Positions 28,473-36,918 of a stretch of 64,000 nucleotides of DNA are shown one piece after another; the first letter of the stretch is position 1; each line of letters starts with the position of its first letter. The notes below the pieces were generated by a model. The model was not told where the DNA came from, searched no databases, and saw only the letters and a list, made by a program, of their open reading frames with translations. A program made the position numbers and the translations under genes. Origin of the DNA: Methanohalophilus sp. RSK (GTDB lineage: Archaea > Halobacteriota > Methanosarcinia > Methanosarcinales > Methanosarcinaceae); contig NZ_RDSK01000009.1 in NCBI RefSeq assembly GCF_003722075.1, forward strand, positions 62,001 to 126,000. Reading direction: 5' to 3'.

Positions 28473-29282
28473 ATGACAGAGGTAGTACTTACACCAAACA
28501 CTGAAATTGATATTAAGATCGAAGCCGATGTAATCAAACCAGATGAGTTTGCAGGCAAGAGCAAGGAAGAAATTGAGCAGTTGATTGTCTGGCAGGGACC
28601 GGACAAATTGCCCTTGAAGAACTTCTTTGATGTAGAAGGTAAGGGTGGAAGCTCTGCTGAAGAGACTTCCATTGTGATCAAAGGGGATGTAGCCCGTGTG
28701 AAAATGATTGGAGCGGAAATGACGGCCGGCAAGATCACTATACAGGGTTCCACCGGCCTGAAAGTCGGAGCTGAGATGAAAGGCGGCGAAATTGTCGTGG
28801 AAGGGGATGCAGATTCCTGGGCAGGAACCGAGATGAAAGGCGGTTTGCTCCATGTAAAGGGCAACACAGTCGATCACCTGGGATGTGCCTACCGCGGCAG
28901 CTGGAAAGGGATGACCGGAGGCCGTATCGTTGTTGACGGAAATGCCCAGAGCCAGATCGGCGGAGGATTAACAGGCGGCGAGATCATTGTTAACGGTAAT
29001 GCCGAAAATTTCTGTGGTATACGCCAGTCCGGTGGTCTTATTGTCATCAGAGGAAATGCTATACGTGCAATTGGTGCCGAAATGAGCGGTGGAACAATTG
29101 TGGTTGAAGGCCATATTACCAATTTCACTCCCGGTATGCAGTATGAAGACGAGCAATATGATCTATGTTTCGAAGACATCGAATGTGGCGGAGTATTCAA
29201 AAAATTCACAGGTGACTTTGCCATATCCAAAAAACCAAAAGGAGTCCTGTATGCTGGCAAAGAAGCAAACCTGGAGCTCTGA
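28473..29282 (+). CDS. fmdC: Formylmethanofuran dehydrogenase subunit C
   Basis: 269 residues. The C-terminal two thirds form a right-handed beta-helix like the C-terminal domain of glutamate synthase, visible as repeated GGEIVVEG, GGRIVVDG, GGEIIVNG and GGLIVIRG turns at about 19-residue spacing. It acts as scaffold between the catalytic subunits FmdA and FmdB. It starts 4 bases after fmdA; a GAGGTGATAT site for fmdD follows its stop. Confidence 0.96.
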   Translation: MTEVVLTPNTEIDIKIEADVIKPDEFAGKSKEEIEQLIVWQGPDKLPLKNFFDVEGKGGSSAEETSIVIKGDVARVKMIGAEMTAGKITIQGSTGLKVGAEMKGGEIVVEGDADSWAGTEMKGGLLHVKGNTVDHLGCAYRGSWKGMTGGRIVVDGNAQSQIGGGLTGGEIIVNGNAENFCGIRQSGGLIVIRGNAIRAIGAEMSGGTIVVEGHITNFTPGMQYEDEQYDLCFEDIECGGVFKKFTGDFAISKKPKGVLYAGKEANLEL

Positions 29283-29291
29283 GGTGATATT

Positions 29292-29681
29292 ATGAAAGCA
29301 TTACTAAATACCGGAAGTACAATTTACGAAGGACAATTCGCCAAAGGTGGCGAAAAATATTCCGAAGGTTATATGAAGGAATGTGCCCTGTGCTGGATCT
29401 CTCCCTTGGATTTTGAAGAAATGGGATGTCCTGAAAAGGTTAAAGTAACCAGCATGGATGGTACACATACCGTAGCTGTATACACAAGATGCACTGACAG
29501 GGTGATGTGCGGTAACATATTCATGCCCCGTGCTATCTGGTCCAACGTAGTAATCGATCCGCACACCTTCTCCACAGGATCACCGATTTACAAGGGAAGT
29601 CCTGTAGATATAGAGCCTACTGACGAGGAGGTTCTCACAGCCGAGGATATTGTATTGAAAGTATATGCAGGAGGTAAGTGA
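29292..29681 (+). CDS. fmdD: Formylmethanofuran dehydrogenase subunit D
   Basis: 129 residues, the molybdopterin-dinucleotide-binding domain that completes the cofactor site together with FmdB. Family features include LNTGSTIYEG, DRVMCGNIFMPRA and the C-terminal DIVLKVY. The split of this domain from the catalytic subunit is normal in Fmd/Fwd. It ends one base before the fmdB ATG. Confidence 0.95.
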   Translation: MKALLNTGSTIYEGQFAKGGEKYSEGYMKECALCWISPLDFEEMGCPEKVKVTSMDGTHTVAVYTRCTDRVMCGNIFMPRAIWSNVVIDPHTFSTGSPIYKGSPVDIEPTDEEVLTAEDIVLKVYAGGK

Positions 29682-29682
29682 A

Positions 29683-30990
29683 ATGTTCAAGAACATATTC
29701 TGTCCCGTCTGTGGTGCTTCTTGTGATGATGTACAGGTTGAACTGAAAGATAACAGCATCACTGTCAAGAACGCATGTAAGATGGGGAATGCAAAGTTCC
29801 AGGAGGTAGTAAGCGAGCATCGTATCAGGAAACCCATGGTAAAAAAGGACGGGGAATTCGTGGAAGTCAGCTGGGAAGAAGCCCTGACAAAGGCCGCAGA
29901 AATCCTCACTGCTTCAAAGAAACCCATGCTCTTTATGGGTAGTGAAACCTCCTGTGAAGCCCAGGAAGTAGGTCTGCATATAGGCGAATATCTTGGTGGA
30001 ACAGTAGATTCCAATGCGACAATCTGTCACGGTCCAACTGTAATGGGTATCCAGGAAGCAGGCTGTGCTGCAGCAACTGCGGGTACAAAAAAGAACCGCA
30101 GTGATGTAAACATCTACTGGGGCAACAACCCATTGGAATCCATGCCCAGACATATGTCCAAGTATGGTATTTTCCCCAGAGGTTACTGGACAAAGAGAGG
30201 ACGTTTCGACAGGAAAGTTATTACTGTGGATCCAAGAAGAACACCGACAGCCGATGCTTCAGACCTTCATGTCCAGCTCAATCCCAACAGTGATTATGAA
30301 TTGTTCAATGCTCTTTTGACAATCCTTAACGGGAAAGAACCTCACCACTCCGTTGAAAAAGTCACCGGTGTACCAATCTCCATCATGGAAGAAATGGCGG
30401 ACATGATCCTCGATGCCAACTTTGCCAGTTTCGCCGTTGGTCTGGGTGTCAGTTCATCATATGGTAAATATCGTAACATCGAAATGGCACTTAACGTGGT
30501 CAAGGAGCTGAACAACAACCACGGCACTAAAGCCAGTATCGGTGCACTGCGTGGCCACTGCAATGTTGCAGGATTTAACATGGTTGCGTCCTATCTCTAC
30601 GGTTATCCCTTCGGTCTTGATTTCACACGCGGCTACCCCAGGTATAACCCCGGTGAAACCACCTGTGTGGATATTCTCAGGGAAAAGGATACGGATGCGG
30701 CAATGGTTGTAGGTGCCGACCTTATGGCACACACTCCAGCAAACTGTGCATCCTATCTTGCAGAAATTCCAATGGTATGCATAGACATTGCTCCAGGCCC
30801 AACACCAACTGCAGCGGATGTAATACTGCCCGGCGTAATTGATGCTATGGAATGTGATGGTACATTCTACAGGCTGGACAATGTGTCCGTTTACTTCAAG
30901 CCCTTCACAACCTCTCCTTTTGACTTCACAGAAAGCAATGAGGATACCCTCAAGCAGCTCTTTGCGAAGATAAAGGAACTGAAGAGTTAA
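29683..30990 (+). CDS. fmdB: Formylmethanofuran dehydrogenase subunit B, molybdopterin catalytic subunit
   Basis: 435 residues. The N-terminal [4Fe-4S] site is CPVCGASCDD with a later Cys at KNACKMG. The metal ligand is the Cys in NATICHGPT (about residue 115), an ordinary Cys and not selenocysteine. Further pterin-binding strands resemble those of formate dehydrogenase alpha subunits. It reduces CO2 to formate, which is passed to FmdA. An in-frame ATG at 29665 lies inside fmdD, but AGGAGGT seven bases before the ATG at 29683 decides the start. The operon name and neighbouring fdhD and modD genes suggest the molybdenum rather than the tungsten isoenzyme. Confidence 0.96.
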   Translation: MFKNIFCPVCGASCDDVQVELKDNSITVKNACKMGNAKFQEVVSEHRIRKPMVKKDGEFVEVSWEEALTKAAEILTASKKPMLFMGSETSCEAQEVGLHIGEYLGGTVDSNATICHGPTVMGIQEAGCAAATAGTKKNRSDVNIYWGNNPLESMPRHMSKYGIFPRGYWTKRGRFDRKVITVDPRRTPTADASDLHVQLNPNSDYELFNALLTILNGKEPHHSVEKVTGVPISIMEEMADMILDANFASFAVGLGVSSSYGKYRNIEMALNVVKELNNNHGTKASIGALRGHCNVAGFNMVASYLYGYPFGLDFTRGYPRYNPGETTCVDILREKDTDAAMVVGADLMAHTPANCASYLAEIPMVCIDIAPGPTPTAADVILPGVIDAMECDGTFYRLDNVSVYFKPFTTSPFDFTESNEDTLKQLFAKIKELKS

Positions 30991-30992
30991 GC

Positions 30993-31832
30993 ATGAGTAA
31001 GGAAGACTGGCACTTCGATAAGAAACCGGATACAGAGATTACGTGGAAAGAAGAGGAGCGGGATAATACCGCTCCTTATATTCCCATAAAATGTATCGAA
31101 GTGAAAGGAGACAATTCTCCAAAAGAGATCAGTGTGGATGTTGTTATTGAGGAAATGTTTGAAGTTTTCCTGAATGGCAATTTCATATCTTCTTTTTTGG
31201 CAAGTCCCCGGCAACTTAAGGAAATGGCTGCTGGCCACCTCCTATGTGAGGGACACATTGAAAATATTGACCAGATTATTTCAATTGATGTTGATGAAAA
31301 TAAACTGTTATGTAAAACAAAATCTTCCTCGGAAGATAAAAATGCTATCATCTCTTCCTACTTATGTGACTGTGCACTGTGGAAGATACATCAGCTTACA
31401 AAAAACAAAACCATTCCCAACCCCAATATGAGGGTCAGGAGAGAAACCCTGTTCGATCTTATCGACTACATTTTTGAAAAGGGTAAAATATGGAGGCGTA
31501 CCGGTGGTGCCCATTCTACTGTAATCGCAACCTCTGAGGGGGAAATACTCACATTTTGTGAGGATGTAAGCCGGGCATCAGCAGTTGATAAGGCAATCGG
31601 TAAAGCTGCACTGGACGATGTGAAACTTAATAACTGCATAATGGCAACTTCAGGGAGGTTGTCCGTTACAATGGTGGGAAAAGCTGTCAATGCCAGAATC
31701 CCCCTTATGGTGAGTAAAGCAGCACCAATGAACCAGGGGATTAGACATGCCAAGGAAAATAATATGACACTTGTAGGATTTGCCCGCAGACCCAATCTTT
31801 ACATCTATTCCAATCCTGAGCGCTTGATCTAA
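30993..31832 (+). CDS. fdhD: FdhD-like sulfurtransferase for molybdopterin enzyme maturation
   Basis: 279-residue FdhD family protein. In bacteria FdhD passes sulfur from a cysteine desulfurase to the bis-MGD cofactor of formate dehydrogenase. Here it starts 2 bases after fmdB, so its client is most likely FmdB; that is inference from context. Recognisable features are RRTGGAHSTVIA, EDVSRASAVDKAIG and the C-terminal GFARRPNLYIYSN. The Cys pair that carries sulfur as CxxC in E. coli appears here as CDC (SSYLCDCALW), a shortened spacing. It is the last gene of the operon. Confidence 0.9.
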   Translation: MSKEDWHFDKKPDTEITWKEEERDNTAPYIPIKCIEVKGDNSPKEISVDVVIEEMFEVFLNGNFISSFLASPRQLKEMAAGHLLCEGHIENIDQIISIDVDENKLLCKTKSSSEDKNAIISSYLCDCALWKIHQLTKNKTIPNPNMRVRRETLFDLIDYIFEKGKIWRRTGGAHSTVIATSEGEILTFCEDVSRASAVDKAIGKAALDDVKLNNCIMATSGRLSVTMVGKAVNARIPLMVSKAAPMNQGIRHAKENNMTLVGFARRPNLYIYSNPERLI

Positions 31833-31835
31833 TAT

Positions 31836-32609
31836 TTACTGCACAAAGGATATCTTTGTGCCACAATTCCTGTGAATCTGTTTTGTCCCGCCAGCCTGGC
31901 TTACGATTTTTAGCATTGTTGACGCATCATCGATTCTTGTACCCATTACAGCATTAAATCCCTCTTCAAAGAAAAGGTCCGGGTAAAGGGGTGTAGTAGG
32001 ACCAAGCAAAATCGCGTTAGATGCCTGGCTTACTGATTTCATCAAAGGATCAAGTGAATTGTTCAAAAGAGTGGTACCTGTGATTATAGCAACATCGGAT
32101 GATGCTATGGTTTCTTTCAGCTCTTCCTCAGGTACAATGGTTATCCTTTCATCTTCTATTGGCTTTTTTTCCGCCACATAAAGGGTTGAGGCCTTTTTTA
32201 GTATACCGGGAATCATGGGGGCAAAATGACCCACCATTGCTACACTATCATTATTTTTTATAATATCCAATACACTGGCATCTGACGAATCGTAAGAAGA
32301 AATCTCGCCCCGGGTCTTTTTGATGAAAGCATTGAGTGCACTGGTCGCCACTGTTCGTTTTAGTGAACTGGGTGATTTTCCCATCTCAAGAACCCGAGGC
32401 AAAGGGTTATTATGAATATTACCTGCGGATGAAAGGGTTTCACAGTGGGCTGATTGAGGAATCTGAGTTGCAGCAACACCACCGTGGTTACCAATTCTGG
32501 CACCACTGTAAACCACTCCCAGAGTTATTTCATCTACAATGCTTTCAGGAAAAGTATCAGCATTTTCTTTAGCAAGCCTGTCAATCAATCTGGTTAGTAT
32601 ATCACTCAT
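31836..32609 (-). CDS. DUF364 (putative heavy-metal chelation) protein
   Basis: 257 residues of the DUF4213/DUF364 type (COG2014). The N-terminal DUF4213-like part has GVVYSGARIGNHGGVA and the C-terminal DUF364 Rossmann-like part shows VAMVGHFAPMIPG, VAIITGTTLLNNS and ILLGPTTPLYP. No catalytic role is proven; the Pfam family is annotated as putative metal chelation. It lies 9 bases after a modD-like gene on the same strand and faces the fmd operon, suggesting a role in molybdenum supply. It converges on fdhD with a gap of 3 bases. Confidence 0.85.
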   Translation of the reverse strand: MSDILTRLIDRLAKENADTFPESIVDEITLGVVYSGARIGNHGGVAATQIPQSAHCETLSSAGNIHNNPLPRVLEMGKSPSSLKRTVATSALNAFIKKTRGEISSYDSSDASVLDIIKNNDSVAMVGHFAPMIPGILKKASTLYVAEKKPIEDERITIVPEEELKETIASSDVAIITGTTLLNNSLDPLMKSVSQASNAILLGPTTPLYPDLFFEEGFNAVMGTRIDDASTMLKIVSQAGGTKQIHRNCGTKISFVQ

Positions 32610-32618
32610 TGGTACATC

Positions 32619-33410
32619 TCACGTTCTTTCAATTCTTGTGGTCAGATCAAGAGGTTGGGCATAATAAGGCGCAGTGGAGACAATAATATCCACATAAGGG
32701 GCATATTGCGGAATTTCGTCCGATTTAATACCACCTACCGCTATTTCCAGATTAGGATTTATCTTTTTAAGTTTAGTAACAATCACGGCCATCTCTTCAG
32801 GAGAATAATGATCAAGTAACAGGACATCGGCAATTTCAGCGTACTTTAATGCTTCGTCATTATCCCGTGGTTCGATTTCTATCTTTTTTACTGCTTTGAG
32901 TTTTTCCGGTGCATCTGCCACATCCAGATGGTTCTGTGTCACAAGAATGGAATCACTCAAGGAATTACGGTGGTGTGTTCCTCCAGCTACCTTTACCGCC
33001 TTTAATTCATATTTTCGAAAACCTGGATGGGTTTTGCGACTTGTGGCAATCATAATATCGGGATTTTCTTTTCTTGCAGCTTCTACGAAATTATGAGTCC
33101 GCGCTGCAATGGCACATACTATTGAAAGGAAAGTCTGGGAGACACGCCAGAGTTTGAACAATTCTCTGAGATCTCCTTGTGCGGAGAATATTACAGCTCC
33201 TCCTTCAAAATATTCACCGTTCTCAACTCTGTAGGTCACATCCAGTCCTTTGTTTTTGTAGAATTGTTCCAGATCATCGGCACATGCTCCAATTCCCTCA
33301 TCCCGTGACAGAATGTTCAGAGTACCTTCACCATTTATCTGAAGCAATTCTGTGGTTTCATCCCCATAAGGACAATCTTCCTGCAAGTAATGTTCAAAAT
33401 ACTCTATCAT
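32619..33410 (-). CDS. modD: ModD-like protein, quinolinate phosphoribosyltransferase fold
   Basis: 263 residues with the fold of nicotinate-nucleotide pyrophosphorylase. Typical segments are the N-terminal EDCPYGDETTELL, ATSRKTHPGFRKYELKAVKVAGG and HHRNSLSDSILVTQNH. ModD homologues are encoded with molybdate transport genes in bacteria, and the location beside fmd, fdhD and DUF364 supports ModD rather than NadC. True NadC cannot be fully excluded by sequence reading alone. The ATG at 33410 follows a weak AAAGG site. Confidence 0.85.
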   Translation of the reverse strand: MIEYFEHYLQEDCPYGDETTELLQINGEGTLNILSRDEGIGACADDLEQFYKNKGLDVTYRVENGEYFEGGAVIFSAQGDLRELFKLWRVSQTFLSIVCAIAARTHNFVEAARKENPDIMIATSRKTHPGFRKYELKAVKVAGGTHHRNSLSDSILVTQNHLDVADAPEKLKAVKKIEIEPRDNDEALKYAEIADVLLLDHYSPEEMAVIVTKLKKINPNLEIAVGGIKSDEIPQYAPYVDIIVSTAPYYAQPLDLTTRIERT

Positions 33411-33713
33411 ACTAAACCAACCTTTAATTTACGCCAGCATTTCAAATCCTAAGTGTATAAAAATTCCTGGACATCCCTCATTTTGCCAGACACATAGAAT
33501 AACACTTTCCGAATAGACTAAAAGGGTTTGGAGACTAACGATAAATGCTGCATGTAACGATTTTTAAGAGAAGTCACATCTATTCGGCCAGTGCTTTTTC
33601 CGACAGAGACAATCGGCTATTTCCTATGTGTTATGTACATGCGTACATATCAATAAAAAGCTATCGATTTAAAACCCGACAGTTTGATATTGGGACAAAT
33701 TAATTTCAGAAAT
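33411..33713. other. Divergent intergenic region with an ATGTAC inverted repeat
   Basis: 303 bases without a gene between the modD-like gene and the Nif3-like gene. The only strong structure is an inverted repeat at 33633-33648, ATGTAC-ATGC-GTACAT, two 6-base arms around 4 bases. It could be an operator for the rightward gene, whose ATG is 66 bases away. AT-rich sequence follows. No RNA gene is seen. Confidence 0.4.
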
Positions 33714-34454
33714 ATGAACCTTTCAGAAATTGTAAATAAACTGGAAATTATTGCACCTCCCGAACTTGCAGAAGATTTTGATGAAGGCAGGATAGGCCTG
33801 ACCCTTGACCTACAGAATGATGTTAATAAAATAGCTGTGGCTCTTGACCCTACCGAATACACACTTAATAGGGCAGCAGATATAGGTGCAGATTTGTTAA
33901 TCACACATCACACACTACTGTTCCATTCGATTAATTCAATATCCTGCAACCTGGCAAAACACCTGAAGATCGCGCTGGATAACAATATTTCCCTCTATGC
34001 AATGCATACCAACTATGACCGGGCAGAAGGAGGAGTGAATGATATCCTTGCTGAAAAGCTGGGTCTTAAAAATATTGAGAAACTGGATATGGGATGTATA
34101 GGAGAAATGGATCCTGTCTCGAAGGATGTTTTCATCAACCACGTGTGCAAGTCCCTAAACACCCATGTACAATACGTCGGTGAAAAAGAAATGATTTCCA
34201 AAGTTATGGTCTTCGGTGGAAGTGGATTTAAAGAACCTTTTCTTGATATTGCTAATTCAATGGAGGTAGATGCCTATGTATCCTCTGAAATGAAACATGA
34301 CGTGATTCGCAACTTTACGGATATGCTGCTGGTTGATGCCACCCACTATGCCACCGAAAATCCTGCAATGCAAGCCCTTGCAACCCGTCTGGAAAATGAC
34401 CTGGGTATCGACACCGAATTTATTGACCACAATCCCCTGATACGTACTTCCTGA
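33714..34454 (+). CDS. Nif3-like dinuclear metal centre protein
   Basis: About 246 residues of the NIF3/YbgI (DUF34) family. The metal-binding motifs are LLITHHTLLFH, MHTNYDRAEGG and VDATHYATEN, giving the usual His-His, His/Asp and His/Glu ligands. Function across the family is unclear (a GTP cyclohydrolase-like activity and metal-insertion roles have been proposed). A TTG at 33684 is in frame, but the ATG at 33714 (MNLSEIVNKLE) fits the family start. No ribosome-binding site is seen, so it may be leaderless or use a weak site. It is followed directly by a small charged protein. Confidence 0.9.
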   Translation: MNLSEIVNKLEIIAPPELAEDFDEGRIGLTLDLQNDVNKIAVALDPTEYTLNRAADIGADLLITHHTLLFHSINSISCNLAKHLKIALDNNISLYAMHTNYDRAEGGVNDILAEKLGLKNIEKLDMGCIGEMDPVSKDVFINHVCKSLNTHVQYVGEKEMISKVMVFGGSGFKEPFLDIANSMEVDAYVSSEMKHDVIRNFTDMLLVDATHYATENPAMQALATRLENDLGIDTEFIDHNPLIRTS

Positions 34455-34463
34455 GGTGAGAAT

Positions 34464-34613
34464 ATAGATTCAGATGAAATATCGGATGAAGAACTGGAAG
34501 ACATGCTTGCAGAATCATCCAGAAAAAGGGATCGCAAGCACCGGGGATTTGGTGGATACGAGCGCAATAAGATATACAGGGGTGTCGAGGTTAAAGAGAA
34601 AAAGGAAGACTGA
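34464..34613 (+). CDS. Small charged protein, 49 residues, probable AUA start
   Basis: An open frame of 49 codons ending at a TGA. The composition is strongly acidic at the N-terminus (DSDEISDEELEDML) and basic at the C-terminus (SRKRDRKHRGFGGYERNK). A GAGGTGAG ribosome-binding site overlaps the Nif3 stop and is placed four bases before an ATA codon at 34464. No ATG, GTG or TTG exists in frame near this site; the first in-frame ATG is at 34503 and would cut off the acidic part. Either AUA initiates, or the ATG was lost by mutation or sequencing error. I do not recognise a family. It converges on aTrm56. Confidence 0.55.
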   Translation: MDSDEISDEELEDMLAESSRKRDRKHRGFGGYERNKIYRGVEVKEKKED

Positions 34614-34614
34614 A

Positions 34615-35142
34615 TCAGGGATTTTCGATTACTTTTTTCCCGTGATCCATTGGTACAACCTGAAGTTGTGCATCCTTAAATTCATTCTCCAGGGGATCAT
34701 CTTCTGCGATCCTGTCCAGAGTAACGGCTACAGCAGCCACTTCTGAATGAGGCTGGTTACCCACAGCAACATTCCAGTCAGCCAGTTCATATACCTCAAA
34801 GGGGACCTTTTCCGCCCCGACAACGATCATGAGTTTTTCACATTCCTGTATAGAGGGTACGGCATCTGGCAGATTGATACCATACATTGAAAGATGGCAC
34901 ACTTTTCCGCCTTCTGATTTCCATTTTTTAATCTCGGTCTTCCATTTTACATCATTACGGATATAAAAATCTCCTCCCCAGCGTTGGCATAGCTGGGTCA
35001 CGCTCCGGGTAATAGAGGGATCGTTACTTGCAAGGAGTATCCCTTCAGCACCGAAAGCCCTTGCTGTAAGAGCCACGTGGGTTGTGATACGTTTATCTCT
35101 TTGAGGCCTGTGCCCCAGACGCAGTATTACAATTCTTTTCAT
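34615..35142 (-). CDS. tRNA (cytidine(56)-2'-O)-methyltransferase aTrm56
   Basis: 175-residue SPOUT-class methyltransferase that methylates the ribose of C56 in the T-loop of archaeal tRNAs. The N-terminus VILRLGHRPQRDKR is diagnostic, and the C-terminal trefoil-knot SAM site is seen in LMIVVGAEKVPFEVYELADWNVAVGNQPHSE. The frame opens at a TTG (35148), but the ATG at 35142 is the natural start. It converges with the small charged protein, with one base between the stops. Confidence 0.93.
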   Translation of the reverse strand: MKRIVILRLGHRPQRDKRITTHVALTARAFGAEGILLASNDPSITRSVTQLCQRWGGDFYIRNDVKWKTEIKKWKSEGGKVCHLSMYGINLPDAVPSIQECEKLMIVVGAEKVPFEVYELADWNVAVGNQPHSEVAAVAVTLDRIAEDDPLENEFKDAQLQVVPMDHGKKVIENP

Positions 35143-35184
35143 GGGCAAAAATAGGAAAAATAATATTAAAGCGTAATGGCCGCT

Positions 35185-36705
35185 TTACACTTCCTTAAAG
35201 GATTGTACTCGTTCAAGTAGCATGCCTTCAACCACTATAGGGGAATCTCTTTGGGCATTCTGCAGAGCTGTTTCCAGTTTATTTTTCTTTTCTGCGTGAA
35301 TGGTAAGAACGGGTTCACCTTTTTTAACCGGCTCTCCCTGTTTCTTGTTAATCAGCACACCTGCTCCTTTATCGTTGGGAGCACCGGCAAGCCTAGCAAT
35401 CTGTACCACTCGCTTGTTCTTGAATTCAAGCACATAACCATTTGCCGGCGCAGTGATCTCAGCTGTATATTCACCCGGAATGATATCCTTGTAAGTGACG
35501 TCTGGATTGCCGCCCTGTACTTCTATTATTTCCCTGAATTTGGCAAGAGCTTTGCCACTTTTAAGGGTTTCCATGGCAAGTTCATTACCCTGACCACGGG
35601 CAGCCACTCCACCCATCTCAAGTAGCATTCCTGCAAGAACCATACTTTTTTCGATAAGACTGTTTGGTCCTTCGCCAGTTTCAAGTACCTGAAGAGCCTC
35701 ACGTACTTCAAGTGCTGGTCCTACAGTTCGACCAACCGGGGAAGCACCATAGGTAAGGGCACAGTCCACATTCATTCCGAGTCGCTCACCCAGATTGATA
35801 AGATCACGAGCAAGTTTTCTGCCTTCCTGCACGTTTGCAATCTTGGTACCGGGGCCGGTGGGTATGTCAATAACCACATTATCAGCACCAACAGCTCCCT
35901 TTTTAGCCATTATTGATGCTAACAGCTGACAGTGTGGATCAATGGAGAGGGGGTATTCTACTTTGATAAGTTTGTCATCTGCAGGGGCTATGTTGGTGGC
36001 GCCACCCCATACCAGAACACCTCCAACTTTTTCTGTCATTTCCTTTACCTGGGAAGCGGAAAATTCAACCGGTGCCAGAATCTCCATAAGATCAGATGTC
36101 CCCCCTGCACCTGTAATTGCACGGGAGCTTGTTTTTGGGATCAGTAGCCCGTTAGCTGCTACAATTGGTACTACCAGAAGAGAAATCTTATTGCCCGGCA
36201 CTCCTCCGATAGAATGCTTATCCATGATCGGACCCTTCGCAAATTCAAGTTTTTCTCCTGTATCTATCATCGCCCGGGTAAGCCATTCGGTTTCGTTATC
36301 TGTCATATCATTTATATAAGTGGATGTCAGGAAAGCAGCTAGTTCGATTTCACTCAGGTTCTCTTCCGCAATATCCTTGACAAGACCGTAGATCTCTTCC
36401 TGAACAAGTTTTTCCCCATCCATGTTTTTGCGGATCAAGCGCGCAGATTTGGGTTTCTCTGCAGGTTCGATCTCTACAATTTCGGTCCACTCCCTCTGAA
36501 GCTGTTCTTTAACTTCGTGATACAGTCCGATCATTCCGGGAGATATCATATCTTCTGTAAAATCCACAATTGCTGTAACTGTAACATGTCCTGTTACACG
36601 AACCCTGTCACCTTCATAAACACCCAGTTCTTTCGCATCTATGGAGTTAAGTATAATTTTGTATTTTCCGACTTTGATATCGATTGGCTGGACTTTAAGT
36701 TCCAT
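35185..36705 (-). CDS. AMP phosphorylase
   Basis: 506-residue archaeal AMP phosphorylase, related to thymidine phosphorylase but longer. It converts AMP (or CMP, UMP) and phosphate to ribose-1,5-bisphosphate plus base, feeding R15P isomerase and type III RuBisCO in nucleotide salvage. An N-terminal archaeal extension (about 1-85) precedes the phosphorylase core with GPIMDKHSIGGVPGNK, the glycine-rich TGAGGTSD and the C-terminal GYVLEFKNKRV barrel. The ATG at 36705 follows GGTGTAA. It is a single gene; the isomerase and RuBisCO are not in this window. Confidence 0.95.
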   Translation of the reverse strand: MELKVQPIDIKVGKYKIILNSIDAKELGVYEGDRVRVTGHVTVTAIVDFTEDMISPGMIGLYHEVKEQLQREWTEIVEIEPAEKPKSARLIRKNMDGEKLVQEEIYGLVKDIAEENLSEIELAAFLTSTYINDMTDNETEWLTRAMIDTGEKLEFAKGPIMDKHSIGGVPGNKISLLVVPIVAANGLLIPKTSSRAITGAGGTSDLMEILAPVEFSASQVKEMTEKVGGVLVWGGATNIAPADDKLIKVEYPLSIDPHCQLLASIMAKKGAVGADNVVIDIPTGPGTKIANVQEGRKLARDLINLGERLGMNVDCALTYGASPVGRTVGPALEVREALQVLETGEGPNSLIEKSMVLAGMLLEMGGVAARGQGNELAMETLKSGKALAKFREIIEVQGGNPDVTYKDIIPGEYTAEITAPANGYVLEFKNKRVVQIARLAGAPNDKGAGVLINKKQGEPVKKGEPVLTIHAEKKNKLETALQNAQRDSPIVVEGMLLERVQSFKEV

Positions 36706-36847
36706 TTTTACACCTTATATGAGTTTTGTACTATATTACATTGATAACTTATTTAAGTTTTCAAGAGGATTTTGTTTAATCAAATTATCTACTTTTCATT
36801 TATGCTTATTCAAAGGCAAATCGTAATGGAGTCGTATATCGAAAAAG

Positions 36848-36856
36848 CTATATAAA
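36848..36856 (+). promoter_or_regulatory. TATA box of the Tad-like module A
   Basis: CTATATAAA preceded by the purine-rich GAAAAAG, about 63-71 bases before the GTG start of the MinD-like gene. The intervening leader is very AT-rich. Confidence 0.55.
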
Positions 36857-36918
36857 CTTCTGCAGGAAAACAAATCTTAATATATAATAAATAAATATAA
36901 TATTTATTGGGTAATAAA

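Noticed and set aside
27971-28867. 298-codon minus-strand frame opposite fmdA and fmdC
   Set aside because: Composition (Ser/Pro/Ile-rich) is typical of an antisense shadow, and both plus-strand genes are well supported.
29683-30990. Selenocysteine in FmdB
   Set aside because: The metal-ligand position is an ordinary Cys codon in ICHGPT and no in-frame UGA interrupts the gene.
34474-34746. 90-codon plus-strand frame starting in the small gene after Nif3
   Set aside because: It runs antisense into aTrm56 and its composition is that of a shifted frame; the 49-codon frame with GAGGTGAG is the better reading.
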